Shown in pieces: positions 44,305 to 53,323 of a stretch of 64,000 nt of DNA. The position numbers and the translations under genes are program-made. Each line of letters starts with the position of its first letter. Positions within the stretch are counted from its first letter, which is position 1. The DNA is taken from positions 13,557-77,556 of the forward strand of contig NZ_JAYLLN010000011.1 of the NCBI RefSeq assembly GCF_037126265.1, given 5' to 3'. A model generated the notes under the pieces. The model was given only the letters and a program-made list of their open reading frames with translations, was not told where the DNA came from and did no database searches. This DNA is from Sphingobacterium tenebrionis (GTDB lineage Bacteria > Bacteroidota > Bacteroidia > Sphingobacteriales > Sphingobacteriaceae).

Positions 44305-45095
44305 AAGCAGCTTTAAATTACGCCTTACTCATCTTCAAAGGGAACAAATCCATCTTAACCTCAATTATACTGGTTGCTTTGATTGGCTTTGGCATATTAT
44401 TCTATTTTAGCAACCACAATACCTTAAGTATACTATCAGAAAAAAATGGTTTTGATACTGCAAAGAATTATATTACTGCGGTACAGCTTGCAGAGCGGAC
44501 CTATTTTAATAGTGCGCCTTTTCTAGCTGTTCTTTTACCCTTCCTTAATCTTATTATTCTTCAAAAAAACATCTACAATCCGGTTGAATTTACTCTTCCA
44601 TTAAAAACTATAGACAGATTTTTTGGAATTGTGATCTTTTGTAGCTTCGTTTTCTTACTCAATTTGATTTTGATTTTGCTCTGCAATTTTGTTGTTCAGC
44701 TTTATTTACAATTCAATTACCTGGATTTAGCAAAGGAAGGCTATGATAAATTAGGTTATCTGTACACAGAAATCCCAGATAATAGTATTCTATATAATGC
44801 CAATATAAACTTAGATGTATTAAAATATAGCTTTATTTTCTTCCTATTTCTACCCATTTATCTGGTAAGTATCCTATATTTCCGAAAATATAGCAGGATA
44901 AAATCCACCTTTATCATCATTGCTTATATTTTCTTTTCAGACCTCGCAATGGATAAATTATGGTCAGGAGCACATTCACAATACATCAATAATGAAACCT
45001 ATGTAAAAGCTTATCCGTTTGTATTGGGAAGTATTGCAGCCATCTTCGCATACATAAGCTTTTACTATCTTCTAAAAGAAAAGGAGGTACACTGA
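44301..45095 (+). CDS. ABC transporter membrane subunit, unassigned type
   Basis: The 264-residue protein has about six membrane helices (for example ILTSIILVALIGFGILFYF at about residues 20-38 and GIVIFCSFVFLLNLILILLC near 110). It has no recognisable extracytoplasmic enzyme domain. It is flanked by the ATPase (4-base overlap) and GntR regulator (1-base overlap), so it is surely the permease of the pair. Exact family not identified. Confidence 0.75.
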   Translation: MKAALNYALLIFKGNKSILTSIILVALIGFGILFYFSNHNTLSILSEKNGFDTAKNYITAVQLAERTYFNSAPFLAVLLPFLNLIILQKNIYNPVEFTLPLKTIDRFFGIVIFCSFVFLLNLILILLCNFVVQLYLQFNYLDLAKEGYDKLGYLYTEIPDNSILYNANINLDVLKYSFIFFLFLPIYLVSILYFRKYSRIKSTFIIIAYIFFSDLAMDKLWSGAHSQYINNETYVKAYPFVLGSIAAIFAYISFYYLLKEKEVH

Positions 45096-45448
45096 TGAAA
45101 TTCTCCAATGAAAAACCCATATATATTCAAATAATTGATTTGGTGATGGAAAAAATCCTAAAGGATGAATGGAAATTGGACGAAAAGATCCCTTCTGTAC
45201 GCGAATTGGGAGCTTTGATCGAAGTGAATCCGAACACGGTTATGAGATCATATGATAAACTCCAACAAGATGAAATCATCTATAATAAAAGAGGTTTAGG
45301 GTTCTTTGTTTCCTTGGATGCGAAAGATAGGATTCTACACGCTAGGCGATCAAATTTCCTTCTACATGAAGCCCCAAACTTTTTTCAAATGGCAAAACTG
45401 TTAGGCATCAGTAGAGAAGAATTAATCCAACTATATAACGATAATTAA
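45095..45448 (+). CDS. GntR-family regulator, YtrA subfamily
   Basis: The 117-residue protein consists of a winged HTH domain (PIYIQIIDLVMEKILKDEWK, then IPSVRELGALIEVNPNTVMR) and a short helical tail used for dimerisation, without an effector domain, as typical of the YtrA subfamily. It overlaps the preceding permease stop by one base. It probably represses its own operon through the dyad at 43447-43472. Confidence 0.93.
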   Translation: MKFSNEKPIYIQIIDLVMEKILKDEWKLDEKIPSVRELGALIEVNPNTVMRSYDKLQQDEIIYNKRGLGFFVSLDAKDRILHARRSNFLLHEAPNFFQMAKLLGISREELIQLYNDN

Positions 45449-45454
45449 GCAATC

Positions 45455-46249
45455 ATGAAAAATACCAATATATTTATCCTCATAACACTATTAATTTTAT
45501 GTTCAGGATTTTTTCTACTAGCACCCTTGAGTGGTTTACTCCGTATTGATCCTATCCTCTCTTCCAAAGACTTGAAGGCAGATCCGGTTACCAAAGATCC
45601 TATATCCAAATTCATGCTCCATTTTAGCCATGATGTAACCGCAGACCCTATTTCACTTGATGATATTGATGATATCGTGATAAATGGCAACGGCGACAAG
45701 GATTTGGTGTTATTGGAAATTAACGAAGATGATGAAAAGGCACGATTAGAATGTATGTCTCCCTATTATTTAATGGAGGTTGATCATCAAATAAAAAACA
45801 GGCAATTAATCCTGAATTTACAAGGCAGTAAGATCAAGAAGATAGTAATTAGCCTCTCTGCACAAAAAATAAAATCACTCCTATTAAATAATCTTAATGG
45901 TCAGGTGGAATACAGCAGTAGAGATACAGTAACGACCTCCATTGAAAGTTTCACCATATCGAAAAATTCAACTATTGCATTTCATGAATATTATAGAGAT
46001 CCCATAAAAATTGTATCCACGTTAAATGTGAATCTCAAAGACGAATCAAAGCTAAGCTTCCAAGGATATAATATCCATCGATTGAATGCAAACATCGAAA
46101 ATTCATTGATTGATGTATCCAATGTCAGTAAAATAGATAGTTTAGATGCCCAATTATCAGGACTCAGCCATATCAGGGGATTAAAAAAGAGCAAGGTGGT
46201 CAATCAGATCGGATTAGGTGGAAACTTAGATTACTATAATAAGCATTAA
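45455..46249 (+). CDS. Membrane-anchored protein with a GIN-like beta domain, unknown function
   Basis: I do not recognise this protein with confidence. One hydrophobic helix at about residues 6-27 (FILITLLILCSGFFLLAPL) anchors a 235-residue extracytoplasmic part. The latter has short Asn/Ser-rich beta repeats (LKSLLLNNLNG, LNVNLKDESKLSFQG, LNANIENSLIDVSNVS), similar to the DUF2807/GIN head domain seen in Bacteroidota envelope proteins. It lies 6 bases after the GntR gene in the same operon, so it probably functions with the ABC transporter in the envelope. Confidence 0.6.
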   Translation: MKNTNIFILITLLILCSGFFLLAPLSGLLRIDPILSSKDLKADPVTKDPISKFMLHFSHDVTADPISLDDIDDIVINGNGDKDLVLLEINEDDEKARLECMSPYYLMEVDHQIKNRQLILNLQGSKIKKIVISLSAQKIKSLLLNNLNGQVEYSSRDTVTTSIESFTISKNSTIAFHEYYRDPIKIVSTLNVNLKDESKLSFQGYNIHRLNANIENSLIDVSNVSKIDSLDAQLSGLSHIRGLKKSKVVNQIGLGGNLDYYNKH

Positions 46250-46268
46250 TATTTAAATCTCAAGTGAC

Positions 46269-47720
46269 ATGATAGCTCATATTATTATCAAACTCCTTAA
46301 AATTATCATACTATTTCTTTTTGGTCTAAGTATCTCCCACGCCCAAATCATAAATGGTAATTTTGAAAGTTTTAATTCTGACGGAAAACCACAAGGATGG
46401 TATTTGAATAATCAAGATACTTTAAATAATATCCTAAGAATTACCACTTCCGATAAACATCAAGGTAAACACAGCCTACATTTTAACAAAAAGGAAGTAA
46501 AAGCCAAGTTAATGGCTTCCAATATTTTTTCGATTGAAATCAGTAAATTAACAAAGCTTCAAGTTTCCTCTAAAATAAAAACGGATAGCAAGCAGCTAGT
46601 GGCTAATTTTTTTATTCAGTTTTTTGATGAAAATAAAAAAAGAATTGGAGGAGAGGGAAGCCGAATAGTTGTTGATCCTTCCAAATCAGGTGAATGGCAA
46701 GATGTTAACTTCTCCATTTTGGTTCAACCAGAGGTCAAATCTATGATTCTTTTTGTTAATATGGGTGGACTTGGAAATCTATTTATAGATGAAGTAAAAA
46801 CAGATTGGATTAATACTCCACCTGCTAAGGAAATCCTTGAATTTAGTGAAGAAATCAAATCAAAGATCCAACAAATGAGCATTGTTAATGATAGCTTAAT
46901 TTGGAAAGATATCATCGCCCAAACACCTGCAGCATTAGCTGGTTTAACACTAGAAAATGGCGCACAACAAGTTGTAAATTTCTATTTAAATCATTTGAGA
47001 AAGGCAAAGGATTTTCATAGCAAATACTATAGTCCGGAAGCATATATTGCATATACCAGCAAACCCATAGAAGAAAATAAAACTAGGTCTCCTCTTGAAT
47101 TACCCTCAGGAAAAATGCTCGATGAAAGAATTGCCTATGTCAATGTGCCTCGATTTGGGTCTACCTTTCCTGAAAGTCAGCAAGCATTTGCCGACCACCT
47201 AAATGATCTTGTTCTGTCCCTACAACAACAAAATCCAAAGGGATGGGTCATTGATTTAAGAACCAATTCGGGCGGAAATATGCATCCTATGATTGCTGGT
47301 CTAAATGCGCTTATTGCAGATGGAAATATTATAACATTTAAAACAAATCAAGGGGAGCAACCACTCTATTCATCAGCTGGAAAATTTGGAAGAATAACAT
47401 TAAAAATTATGCCTAAAAGATTTAAGGTAAATAAAATTGCTGTTCTTACCAGTATTAAAACAGCAAGTAGTGGGGAGATGACCGCTATTTCTTTTATAGG
47501 TATGCCAAATGTAAAGTTGATTGGTGAAAACACAGCAGGACTAACAACAGCTAATCAGTTCTTTCCACTATCTAATGGTGGAGCGCTTAATTTAGCAAGT
47601 GCGGTAGTAAAAGACAGATTGGGAAAGGTCTATAAAGGGCAAATCATTCCCGATATATTAACAAAATCCCAAGATCCTCAAGAAACCTTAAACCAAGCAA
47701 TAAAATGGATCCTAGAATAA
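46269..47720 (+). CDS. S41-family (C-terminal processing) peptidase
   Basis: The 483-residue secreted or periplasmic protein has a signal peptide of about 26 residues (LFLFGLSISHAQ). A beta-sandwich, carbohydrate-module-like region covers about 27-180 (NGNFESFNSDGKPQGWYL). The S41 core follows, with WVIDLRTNSGGNMHPM and the serine of KTASSGEMTAISF as the likely nucleophile, and GENTAGLTTANQFFPL. The lysine of the usual Ser-Lys dyad was not placed with certainty. It is last in the GntR-ABC operon, 19 bases after its neighbour. Confidence 0.85.
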   Translation: MIAHIIIKLLKIIILFLFGLSISHAQIINGNFESFNSDGKPQGWYLNNQDTLNNILRITTSDKHQGKHSLHFNKKEVKAKLMASNIFSIEISKLTKLQVSSKIKTDSKQLVANFFIQFFDENKKRIGGEGSRIVVDPSKSGEWQDVNFSILVQPEVKSMILFVNMGGLGNLFIDEVKTDWINTPPAKEILEFSEEIKSKIQQMSIVNDSLIWKDIIAQTPAALAGLTLENGAQQVVNFYLNHLRKAKDFHSKYYSPEAYIAYTSKPIEENKTRSPLELPSGKMLDERIAYVNVPRFGSTFPESQQAFADHLNDLVLSLQQQNPKGWVIDLRTNSGGNMHPMIAGLNALIADGNIITFKTNQGEQPLYSSAGKFGRITLKIMPKRFKVNKIAVLTSIKTASSGEMTAISFIGMPNVKLIGENTAGLTTANQFFPLSNGGALNLASAVVKDRLGKVYKGQIIPDILTKSQDPQETLNQAIKWILE

Positions 47721-47753
47721 TTTAAGTTAGCAAAAAAAGAGCTATATGAACCA

Positions 47754-47787
47754 ATGCCCACAGAAACGGTCAAATTTCTGTGGGCAT
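47754..47787. terminator. Convergent hairpin between the S41 peptidase and ferritin
   Basis: ATGCCCACAGAAA (47754-47766) pairs perfectly with TTTCTGTGGGCAT (47775-47787). No tight T-run follows on the plus strand; on the minus strand a T-rich stretch starts some 15 bases later. Probably a shared terminator. Confidence 0.6.
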
Positions 47788-47798
47788 CGGAAGTTCCT

Positions 47799-48353
47799 TT
47801 ATTCAGGATTATCCGCAGTTGATTCCCTGGCCAAGGTCACCTCATCCGGTGCACTTTCCAAGAATTTATCCAACGCAAACAACGATTCATCGGTCGCACG
47901 ATCTCCACCTGCAATCTTCAGTTTATCGATCAACTGAAGTGCTAATTTCTCTTCTTCAATCTGCTCCTTCACAAACCACTGTGCAAAATTCCATGTCGCC
48001 CAATCCTTTTCATCCATTGATTGGTTCACCAGGTTATAAATAGCATTGGTATTATCTATTTCATGTTGAAGCACCATATTGAAGCATTCCGTCATGCTCT
48101 TTGGCATTGTCTTAGGCGCCTCAACAGCCTCCACCTTCGGAGTCCCTCCTCTTTCCAATATGTACATCATGATCTTGATCATGTGATTACGTTCTTCTTG
48201 TGCATGGCGGAACAAAAAATTAGAAACACCACCATATCCTTGTGTATCCGCCCAGATTCCTAATGCCAAGTAAATCTGTGAAGCCTGATTCTCCTTCGTC
48301 ATCTGTTTGATTAGCGACGATTCCATCGCCTTTGAAAGTCTATTCGTATTCAT
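47799..48353 (-). CDS. Ferritin (non-haem iron storage)
   Basis: Ferritin oxidises and stores iron in a 24-subunit shell. The 184-residue four-helix protein has the ferroxidase ligands in QMTKENQASQIYLALG, HAQEERNHMIKIM, and QHEIDNTNAIYNL with FVKEQIEEEKLA. The C-terminal tail past about residue 160 (ATDESLFALDKF) is an acidic extension. It is transcribed divergently from cbpA and convergent with the S41 gene. Confidence 0.94.
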   Translation of the reverse strand: MNTNRLSKAMESSLIKQMTKENQASQIYLALGIWADTQGYGGVSNFLFRHAQEERNHMIKIMMYILERGGTPKVEAVEAPKTMPKSMTECFNMVLQHEIDNTNAIYNLVNQSMDEKDWATWNFAQWFVKEQIEEEKLALQLIDKLKIAGGDRATDESLFALDKFLESAPDEVTLARESTADNPE

Positions 48354-48410
48354 CTTATTTCTTTTTATTAATCAACACTTGGCAACGCACATTGTTTTGG
48401 GATAATCATC

Positions 48411-48441
48411 TTTGCTTTCCCGATTTCAGGTCGTACATTTG
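48411..48441 (+). promoter_or_regulatory. Promoter of cbpA-cbpM
   Basis: TTTG (48411-48414), exactly 19 bases of spacer and TACATTTG (48434-48441) match the Bacteroidota consensus. The start codon at 48504 lies about 62 bases downstream. Confidence 0.8.
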
Positions 48442-48503
48442 GGTAGAGGGAGGATAAACAAAACCCCTCTTCCACTTGTTCTATTTTTAAATCAAATTAT
48501 AAA

Positions 48504-49436
48504 ATGGCGTTTTTAGACTATTATAAAGTACTCGGTTTAGATAAATCGGCGAGCCAGGATGACATCAAAAAAGCTTACCGCAAGCTGGCAAGAAAATTCC
48601 ACCCCGATCTAAATCCAAACGATGAAGATGCAAAAAAAAGATTCCAGGAGATCAATGAAGCCAATGAAGTATTGACCGATCCTGAGAAGCGAAAGAAATA
48701 CGATCAATACGGTGAAAATTGGAAGCATGGCGAAGAATATGAAAAAGCCCAGCAACAGTACCGTCAGCAACAAGGAGCACGACAGGGTGCAGGGGGAAAT
48801 CCTTTTGAAGGTTTTGACTTCAACTATTCCGGAAATTATGATACCGGCGAATATTCCGACTTTTTTGAAGAATTATTCGGTTCCCGCTTTTCCGGAGGTC
48901 GGAGTTCGGGCAGAAGAGGAAGCTACAGGGGACAAGATTATGAGACATCTTTGGAATTAACCCTCCTTCAGGCGTCCCAATCCCACAAGCAAACCTTTAC
49001 CGTAAATGGAAAGAACATCCGTATCACTATTCCTGCAGGAGTGGAAGATGGCCAAAAGATCAGATTGAAAGGTCAGGGTGCAGAAGGTGTAAACGGCGGA
49101 CCGAAAGGCGATCTATATATCACGTTCCATATTAAACCAGATCCGAGATTCCAGCGCAAAGGGAATGACCTCTATACCCATATCGACATCGACCTACCTA
49201 CTGCCCTTTTGGGAGGAGATAGCTTAGTCGAAACACTTAGCGGAAAAATCAACGTGAAGATCAAACCCGAAACACAGAACGGCAGCAAGATCAGATTGAA
49301 GGGAAAAGGATTCCCGATCTATAAAAAGGAAGATGAACATGGCGATCTCTATGCAGAAATCCACGTGAAACTTCCCAAAAATTTAACAGAGGAACAAAAG
49401 AAAATTGTTCAACAATTAGCAGATTCAATGAAGTAG
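48504..49436 (+). CDS. cbpA: DnaJ-class co-chaperone CbpA
   Basis: CbpA stimulates the ATPase of DnaK and can bind curved DNA. The 310-residue protein has a J-domain with the HPD motif (KFHPDLNPND near residue 33), a Gly/Phe-rich region (EGFDFNYSGNYDTGEYSDFF) and two C-terminal peptide-binding barrels. There is no zinc finger, which separates it from DnaJ. It is 3 bases ahead of the cbpM gene. Confidence 0.92.
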   Translation: MAFLDYYKVLGLDKSASQDDIKKAYRKLARKFHPDLNPNDEDAKKRFQEINEANEVLTDPEKRKKYDQYGENWKHGEEYEKAQQQYRQQQGARQGAGGNPFEGFDFNYSGNYDTGEYSDFFEELFGSRFSGGRSSGRRGSYRGQDYETSLELTLLQASQSHKQTFTVNGKNIRITIPAGVEDGQKIRLKGQGAEGVNGGPKGDLYITFHIKPDPRFQRKGNDLYTHIDIDLPTALLGGDSLVETLSGKINVKIKPETQNGSKIRLKGKGFPIYKKEDEHGDLYAEIHVKLPKNLTEEQKKIVQQLADSMK

Positions 49437-49439
49437 ACT

Positions 49440-49718
49440 ATGGAAAAGACATTATTTAAGGTAATCGATATCTGCCGATCCAACAATATCGAACAGGATT
49501 TTATCCAGGAACTTCATAACAATGGATTGATAGAGATTATTTACCAAGAAGAACAGGAATATATAGAAGAGGAACAGATCATTGTTTTGGAAAGATTTTC
49601 CACATGGCATTATGAACTGGAGATCAATGTACAGGGAATAGAGGTGGTGCAAAACCTGATCGACCGCATCGAATCCCTACAGCAGGAAATCCGGGAGATC
49701 AAATCAGGGAGAAAATAA
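49440..49718 (+). CDS. cbpM: Chaperone modulator CbpM
   Basis: CbpM binds the J-domain of CbpA and blocks its co-chaperone activity. The 92-residue protein begins MEKTLFKVIDICRSNNI and ends in a coiled coil (VQNLIDRIESLQQEI). It has MerR-like helical features. It starts 3 bases after the cbpA stop, which fixes the pairing. In this frame there are no oddities. Confidence 0.85.
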   Translation: MEKTLFKVIDICRSNNIEQDFIQELHNNGLIEIIYQEEQEYIEEEQIIVLERFSTWHYELEINVQGIEVVQNLIDRIESLQQEIREIKSGRK

Positions 49719-49736
49719 GTTAGCCAAATCGGAAAG

Positions 49737-50144
49737 TTACAATGCAAATCGTAAAGGAAGTGCGTATTTTACTGCCACTTTTTCATTATTATGCACACCT
49801 GGCTTCCATTTGCTTTTTTTCGCAATTTCCTTTAATACACGTTTGTATTCCTCCCCCATACCGTAGCCCATGTCCTTTACAATTTCGATATCGGTCAGTT
49901 CTCCAGTTTAAGAGATAACGAAAGTAGCCAACAAGGTGCCACTTGCCTTTGCTTTAATGGCTTCTTGAGTAGGTACAAAGAGACTGGCCACTTGATGGCG
50001 AAAAGCGTTCAAGCCAAATTCTGCTTCAGGAACTTGGTCTATTTTGTCCACCTTCCGAGAAAGTTCTGGTGCTTTATCTTGTGCATAAGCGCTTGTACCT
50101 ATCAAAGTCACCAATAAGAAGGTCAGATACTTTAATTTGTCCAT
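49737..50144 (-). pseudogene. TonB-C-terminal-domain protein disrupted by an in-frame stop codon
   Basis: A signal peptide (about residues 1-20, LLVTLIGTSAYAQ) and a TonB-C-type domain are readable in one frame of 135 codons. At codon 79 (49910-49908) a TAA follows SFVIS-like residues and precedes TGELTDIEIVKDMGYG. The full domain then continues to SKWKPGVHNNEKVAVKY and a proper stop at 49737. The intact paralogue upstream reads VITKEGKLTDVKIV at the same place, so the stop probably replaced a Lys or similar codon by one base change. It is the last gene of the BlaI/M56 operon. Confidence 0.85.
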
Positions 50145-50151
50145 AATGTTC

Positions 50152-50616
50152 CTAATTAGTAGATATGGTAAATGGAATATTGTATCGAATGGATTTTGGT
50201 TGACCATCAACTGTTCCTGGCTTCCAGAGATATTTCTTCGAAGAACTCCTTATTACACGCCTTAATTCTTCGCCTGTTCCATGGCCTAAATGTTGAACTA
50301 TTTTAACATCAGTTAGTTTTCCCTCCTTTGTGATCACAAATGAACAGATTACAGCGCCCTTTACACCATTGGTAATAGCTGAAGCAGGCAATCGATAATT
50401 GTTCAAAATCATTTTCCTAAAATTGGTCATTCCTTTTAATGGTTCTGCAGCAACAACACCCTCTCTTCCAAAATTCTCCAATGAGGTGCTATCATATACC
50501 GTATCCTGTTTAGCGGTTTGTGTTGGTAATACCTCCTGAGAAAACGATAAATTCACGAAAAGAAGTTGACTTACAACAAAAAGTGCAAAACTGGAAAGAA
50601 TAATTGGTAACCTCAT
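50152..50616 (-). CDS. Secreted TonB-C-terminal-domain protein
   Basis: The 154-residue product has a signal peptide of about 27 residues (LLFVNLSFSQ) and one TonB C-terminal domain (PASAITNGVKGAVICSFVI, then GKLTDVKIVQHLGHGTGEEL and KYLWKPGTVDGQPKS). It lacks the ExbB/D-interacting membrane anchor and the proline-rich linker of real TonB, so it is probably a small periplasmic relative rather than an energy transducer. Function unknown. It lies between the lipoprotein gene and the broken paralogue. Confidence 0.8.
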   Translation of the reverse strand: MRLPIILSSFALFVVSQLLFVNLSFSQEVLPTQTAKQDTVYDSTSLENFGREGVVAAEPLKGMTNFRKMILNNYRLPASAITNGVKGAVICSFVITKEGKLTDVKIVQHLGHGTGEELRRVIRSSSKKYLWKPGTVDGQPKSIRYNIPFTISTN

Positions 50617-50710
50617 AATAATTGATTTTCACTTGGTTTTGTAAAAATACAAATAAAGTTAAATATTAATCAACATTCTTAGATTAAACTATATTCTTGG
50701 GCTTTAAAAA

Positions 50711-51532
50711 TTAATGGGAAATTGTATCCCTTTTCTGAAACGCTAAGTTCTTATCCAGGTATTCGAGAAAATAGGTGCCTGGTTCCAATTTTAAACTTAT
50801 TTCTGCAGGATCACCATGTTGCAGCAGTTGAAAATAAGCAATGACTTGATCATCATTTATCTTTTCAAATACCTTTAGGAAAAGCTGTTTCTCTTTTTTC
50901 AAAAGCTCCAATGGAATAGTTGCTTTTATCGCAGTAGATCGGCTATCGGAAATCCCTTGGCTACGCCAGGCCATTTTATAGTCCTTTTCTTTGTTTAGAG
51001 CAAAACCATTAATCTTTGCCAAGTAATCAAATAACGCCAAAGGGTTTTTTCTGTCTTCCGCATGGCTTACATAACCTAAAAAACTCAAAGGATCTTTATT
51101 CGGAACTTCTATGTACACTTCCCGAATCTTAAACTTTTCGTGAGCGATATCTCTTTGATAGTAGGTTACGCCTTGATATTCCTGCTTTTCAAACTGCTTT
51201 AAGTTTTTTAGAGCCCGACGATGCTGAACAGCGATCATATTATAAAATGGATGAATCTCGGGCACCACACTAAATAAAATACGGTTCCCTCTTTTCAAGA
51301 GATTGGCCTTATTCAACAATTCCTCATCTGTGGGATAAAGTGATTGGAGGCGTAATCCTGATTGTCCCTGCTCCCGATGTTTAAAATTATAATATAACCA
51401 AACATTGATTTCTTCCTTAGGGTTGAAATAGCGGTCGATATCACTAAAGAAATGCCCTTCTTTAATAAACCTTGGCCCAGAACAGGAAACAAAGAGGATG
51501 AAAAAAAGGATGTAAAGAAACCTTAATTTCAT
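50711..51532 (-). CDS. Unrecognised lipoprotein of the BlaI/M56 operon
   Basis: I do not recognise a domain here. The 273-residue product has a lipoprotein signal (lipobox FVSC, Cys17). The remainder includes EINVWLYYNFKHR, FYNMIAVQHRRALKNL, several aromatic residues in the middle and an end rich in charge with LEPGTYFLEYLDKN, which may be a beta-sandwich. It starts at the stop codon of the M56 gene (1-base overlap), so it is co-expressed with it. Confidence 0.65.
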   Translation of the reverse strand: MKLRFLYILFFILFVSCSGPRFIKEGHFFSDIDRYFNPKEEINVWLYYNFKHREQGQSGLRLQSLYPTDEELLNKANLLKRGNRILFSVVPEIHPFYNMIAVQHRRALKNLKQFEKQEYQGVTYYQRDIAHEKFKIREVYIEVPNKDPLSFLGYVSHAEDRKNPLALFDYLAKINGFALNKEKDYKMAWRSQGISDSRSTAIKATIPLELLKKEKQLFLKVFEKINDDQVIAYFQLLQHGDPAEISLKLEPGTYFLEYLDKNLAFQKRDTISH

Positions 51533-52914
51533 TATTGAATAGAAAGATCCATTCTGACAGGAAATGAAAATTTTACTGGTACATTCTCATTTTTTGCCTT
51601 AGCAGGAATCCAAGTTTGCGTATTTTCTAAGGCTTTGAGAACTGCTTGATCTAAATCCGGTGATAACGATTTGTCCACTTTGATATCAGTCAAATTGCCA
51701 TTAACATCAATTACAAAGGAAATTTGTACCGTTCCTTTCAATCCAGCATCTATGGCGCTTTGTGGAAAAACAATTTTTTCCTGTACTTCTTTTCTAAAAG
51801 CCATTAGTCCACCAGGATATTCCGCAGGTGAATCCACTTGATCAAAAGCCACCACTTTTTTATTTTGAGGCTTTATGGTGTCTAAAGCAGCTTTTTCTTG
51901 TGCCTGATTGATAGATCCTGTTTCTATTGGAGTAGATGATTCCTTATTGGATTCCTGCTCAGTTAGTACTTGTGCATTTGCAACCAATTTGGTTGACCCA
52001 ACTTCATTTGCCTCAACTTCATTCCTTCCAACCTGGCTTGATTCCATCACGGTTTTTTCCAATAAGGGCTGAATAACTTCTTCTTGATCTAATGTCTTAA
52101 AGCCTTGTGTTAAACCCATTAGTAACGCTAAAATCGGTAATACACTGAAATAGATCATTATTCTGTTTTTCTTCGTTTTTTCTTTAAATAACATGGTAAT
52201 TCTTTCTTTTAGTAATGATTTATTGGAAAACTCATAACTCAACGCATACTGATTCGTGTTCAAGGCATAAGCCAACAAAAGCTCCGCGTATTTTACTTTG
52301 GAATCGCCAAAATTGCTATCCACCAAATATTCATGTAGCAGTTTCATCTCCTTCCGGAATAGGTAAACAACCGGGTTGAACCAATTGAGGATACAGATGA
52401 TATCCATTAGCATGAGGTCATAGGAATGACCCTGTTTAACATGGATTTCTTCATGTTTGTTCATCAAACTGTTATCCTTTACCTTTTCGCCCATACTGAT
52501 GGTTCCAAAAAAGGAGAAACTCTCATTTTCTGCTGGATTGGCGATTCGTCGGTTGACTAGAAAAAATTGGTAGACCAACCTTCCTATGCCTAATACGATG
52601 CCTAAGCCGTAGATGATCATAGCAATCTGTGAAATGCTCCATTCCTGCTTTTCTTCCTGCAAAGGTGATGCTGCAGGTTGTACATTTTCTATTCCGGCCT
52701 GGATAATTAGTTCCGGTATTTGGATGACCATTGCCTGAGGAACCTCATAGGAAATATATAATCCAATGGGCATCAGCATGGAAGAAATCAATCCCAATAG
52801 GATATAGAATCTATTCCATTTCAAAAAGGTCAACCTTTTTAAACCGTATCTATATAATAGATAAAATAATACCAGGGAAATATTGACAAGCAAAATATAG
52901 TTCATGGCAATCAA
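51532..52914 (-). CDS. BlaR1/MecR1-type M56 peptidase with C-terminal TonB domain
   Basis: This is a sensor-protease of the BlaR1 type. Three to four N-terminal membrane helices flank a cytosolic or membrane-proximal zinc site HEEIH (an HExxH motif near residue 153). A fourth helix lies near 255 (IYFSVLPILALLMGLTQGF), followed by a Gln/Ser/Glu-rich linker and a TonB C-terminal domain (PQSAIDAGLKGTVQISFVI to TWIPAKAKNENVPVKF) rather than a penicillin-binding domain. The partner repressor, BlaI, is 8 bases upstream. The signal sensed is not the beta-lactam type by domain content. Confidence 0.88.
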   Translation of the reverse strand: MIAMNYILLVNISLVLFYLLYRYGLKRLTFLKWNRFYILLGLISSMLMPIGLYISYEVPQAMVIQIPELIIQAGIENVQPAASPLQEEKQEWSISQIAMIIYGLGIVLGIGRLVYQFFLVNRRIANPAENESFSFFGTISMGEKVKDNSLMNKHEEIHVKQGHSYDLMLMDIICILNWFNPVVYLFRKEMKLLHEYLVDSNFGDSKVKYAELLLAYALNTNQYALSYEFSNKSLLKERITMLFKEKTKKNRIMIYFSVLPILALLMGLTQGFKTLDQEEVIQPLLEKTVMESSQVGRNEVEANEVGSTKLVANAQVLTEQESNKESSTPIETGSINQAQEKAALDTIKPQNKKVVAFDQVDSPAEYPGGLMAFRKEVQEKIVFPQSAIDAGLKGTVQISFVIDVNGNLTDIKVDKSLSPDLDQAVLKALENTQTWIPAKAKNENVPVKFSFPVRMDLSIQ

Positions 52915-52921
52915 ATAAGGT

Positions 52922-53293
52922 TTATGACTTATGTTTTTGAATCAGTTTTAGGATATCATCCAACTCTTGAACATCCAGTTTCTTATCTTCCAAGAAAAAA
53001 GACAACATGCTGCTCGCGGAGTTTTCAAAATATCCCTGCAGGAGTTTTCCTGTAATTAACTTCTTATACTCTTCTTTTTGAATCAATGGGAAATACCGAT
53101 GGCTTTTCCCAAAGGATTCATGGCCCACGAAACCCTTGGTCTCGAGGATCCTGATGATGGTTGATACCGTATTATATGCTGGCTTTGGAGCGGGTAATTG
53201 GTCGATGACATCTTTTACAAATCCACCTTCAAATTCCCATAGCACGTGCATGATCTGCTCCTCGGCTTTAGTAAGTTCTTTTAATTCGTCCAT
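52922..53293 (-). CDS. BlaI/MecI/CopY-family repressor
   Basis: The winged-helix repressor of the M56 system. I chose ATG 53293 (MDELKELTKAEEQIMHVLWE) over ATG 53317, which adds only eight residues. Hallmarks are EEQIMHVLWEFEGGFVKDV, PKPAYNTVSTIIRILETKGF and the C-terminal dimerisation helices ending LEDKKLDVQELDDIL. Cleavage by the M56 protease next to it would relieve repression. Dyads between 53324 and 53386 are candidate operators. Confidence 0.93.
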   Translation of the reverse strand: MDELKELTKAEEQIMHVLWEFEGGFVKDVIDQLPAPKPAYNTVSTIIRILETKGFVGHESFGKSHRYFPLIQKEEYKKLITGKLLQGYFENSASSMLSFFLEDKKLDVQELDDILKLIQKHKS

Positions 53294-53323
53294 ACTTGTG
53301 TTTATTAAAAAAGACAATATTGC

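Noticed and set aside
47746..48043. Plus-strand reading frames opposite ferritin
   Set aside because: They are antisense to an intact ferritin gene, and the terminator hairpin lies inside them.
50152..50616. The TonB-domain protein as the main TonB energy transducer
   Set aside because: It lacks a membrane anchor beyond the signal peptide and the proline-rich spanning linker of true TonB.
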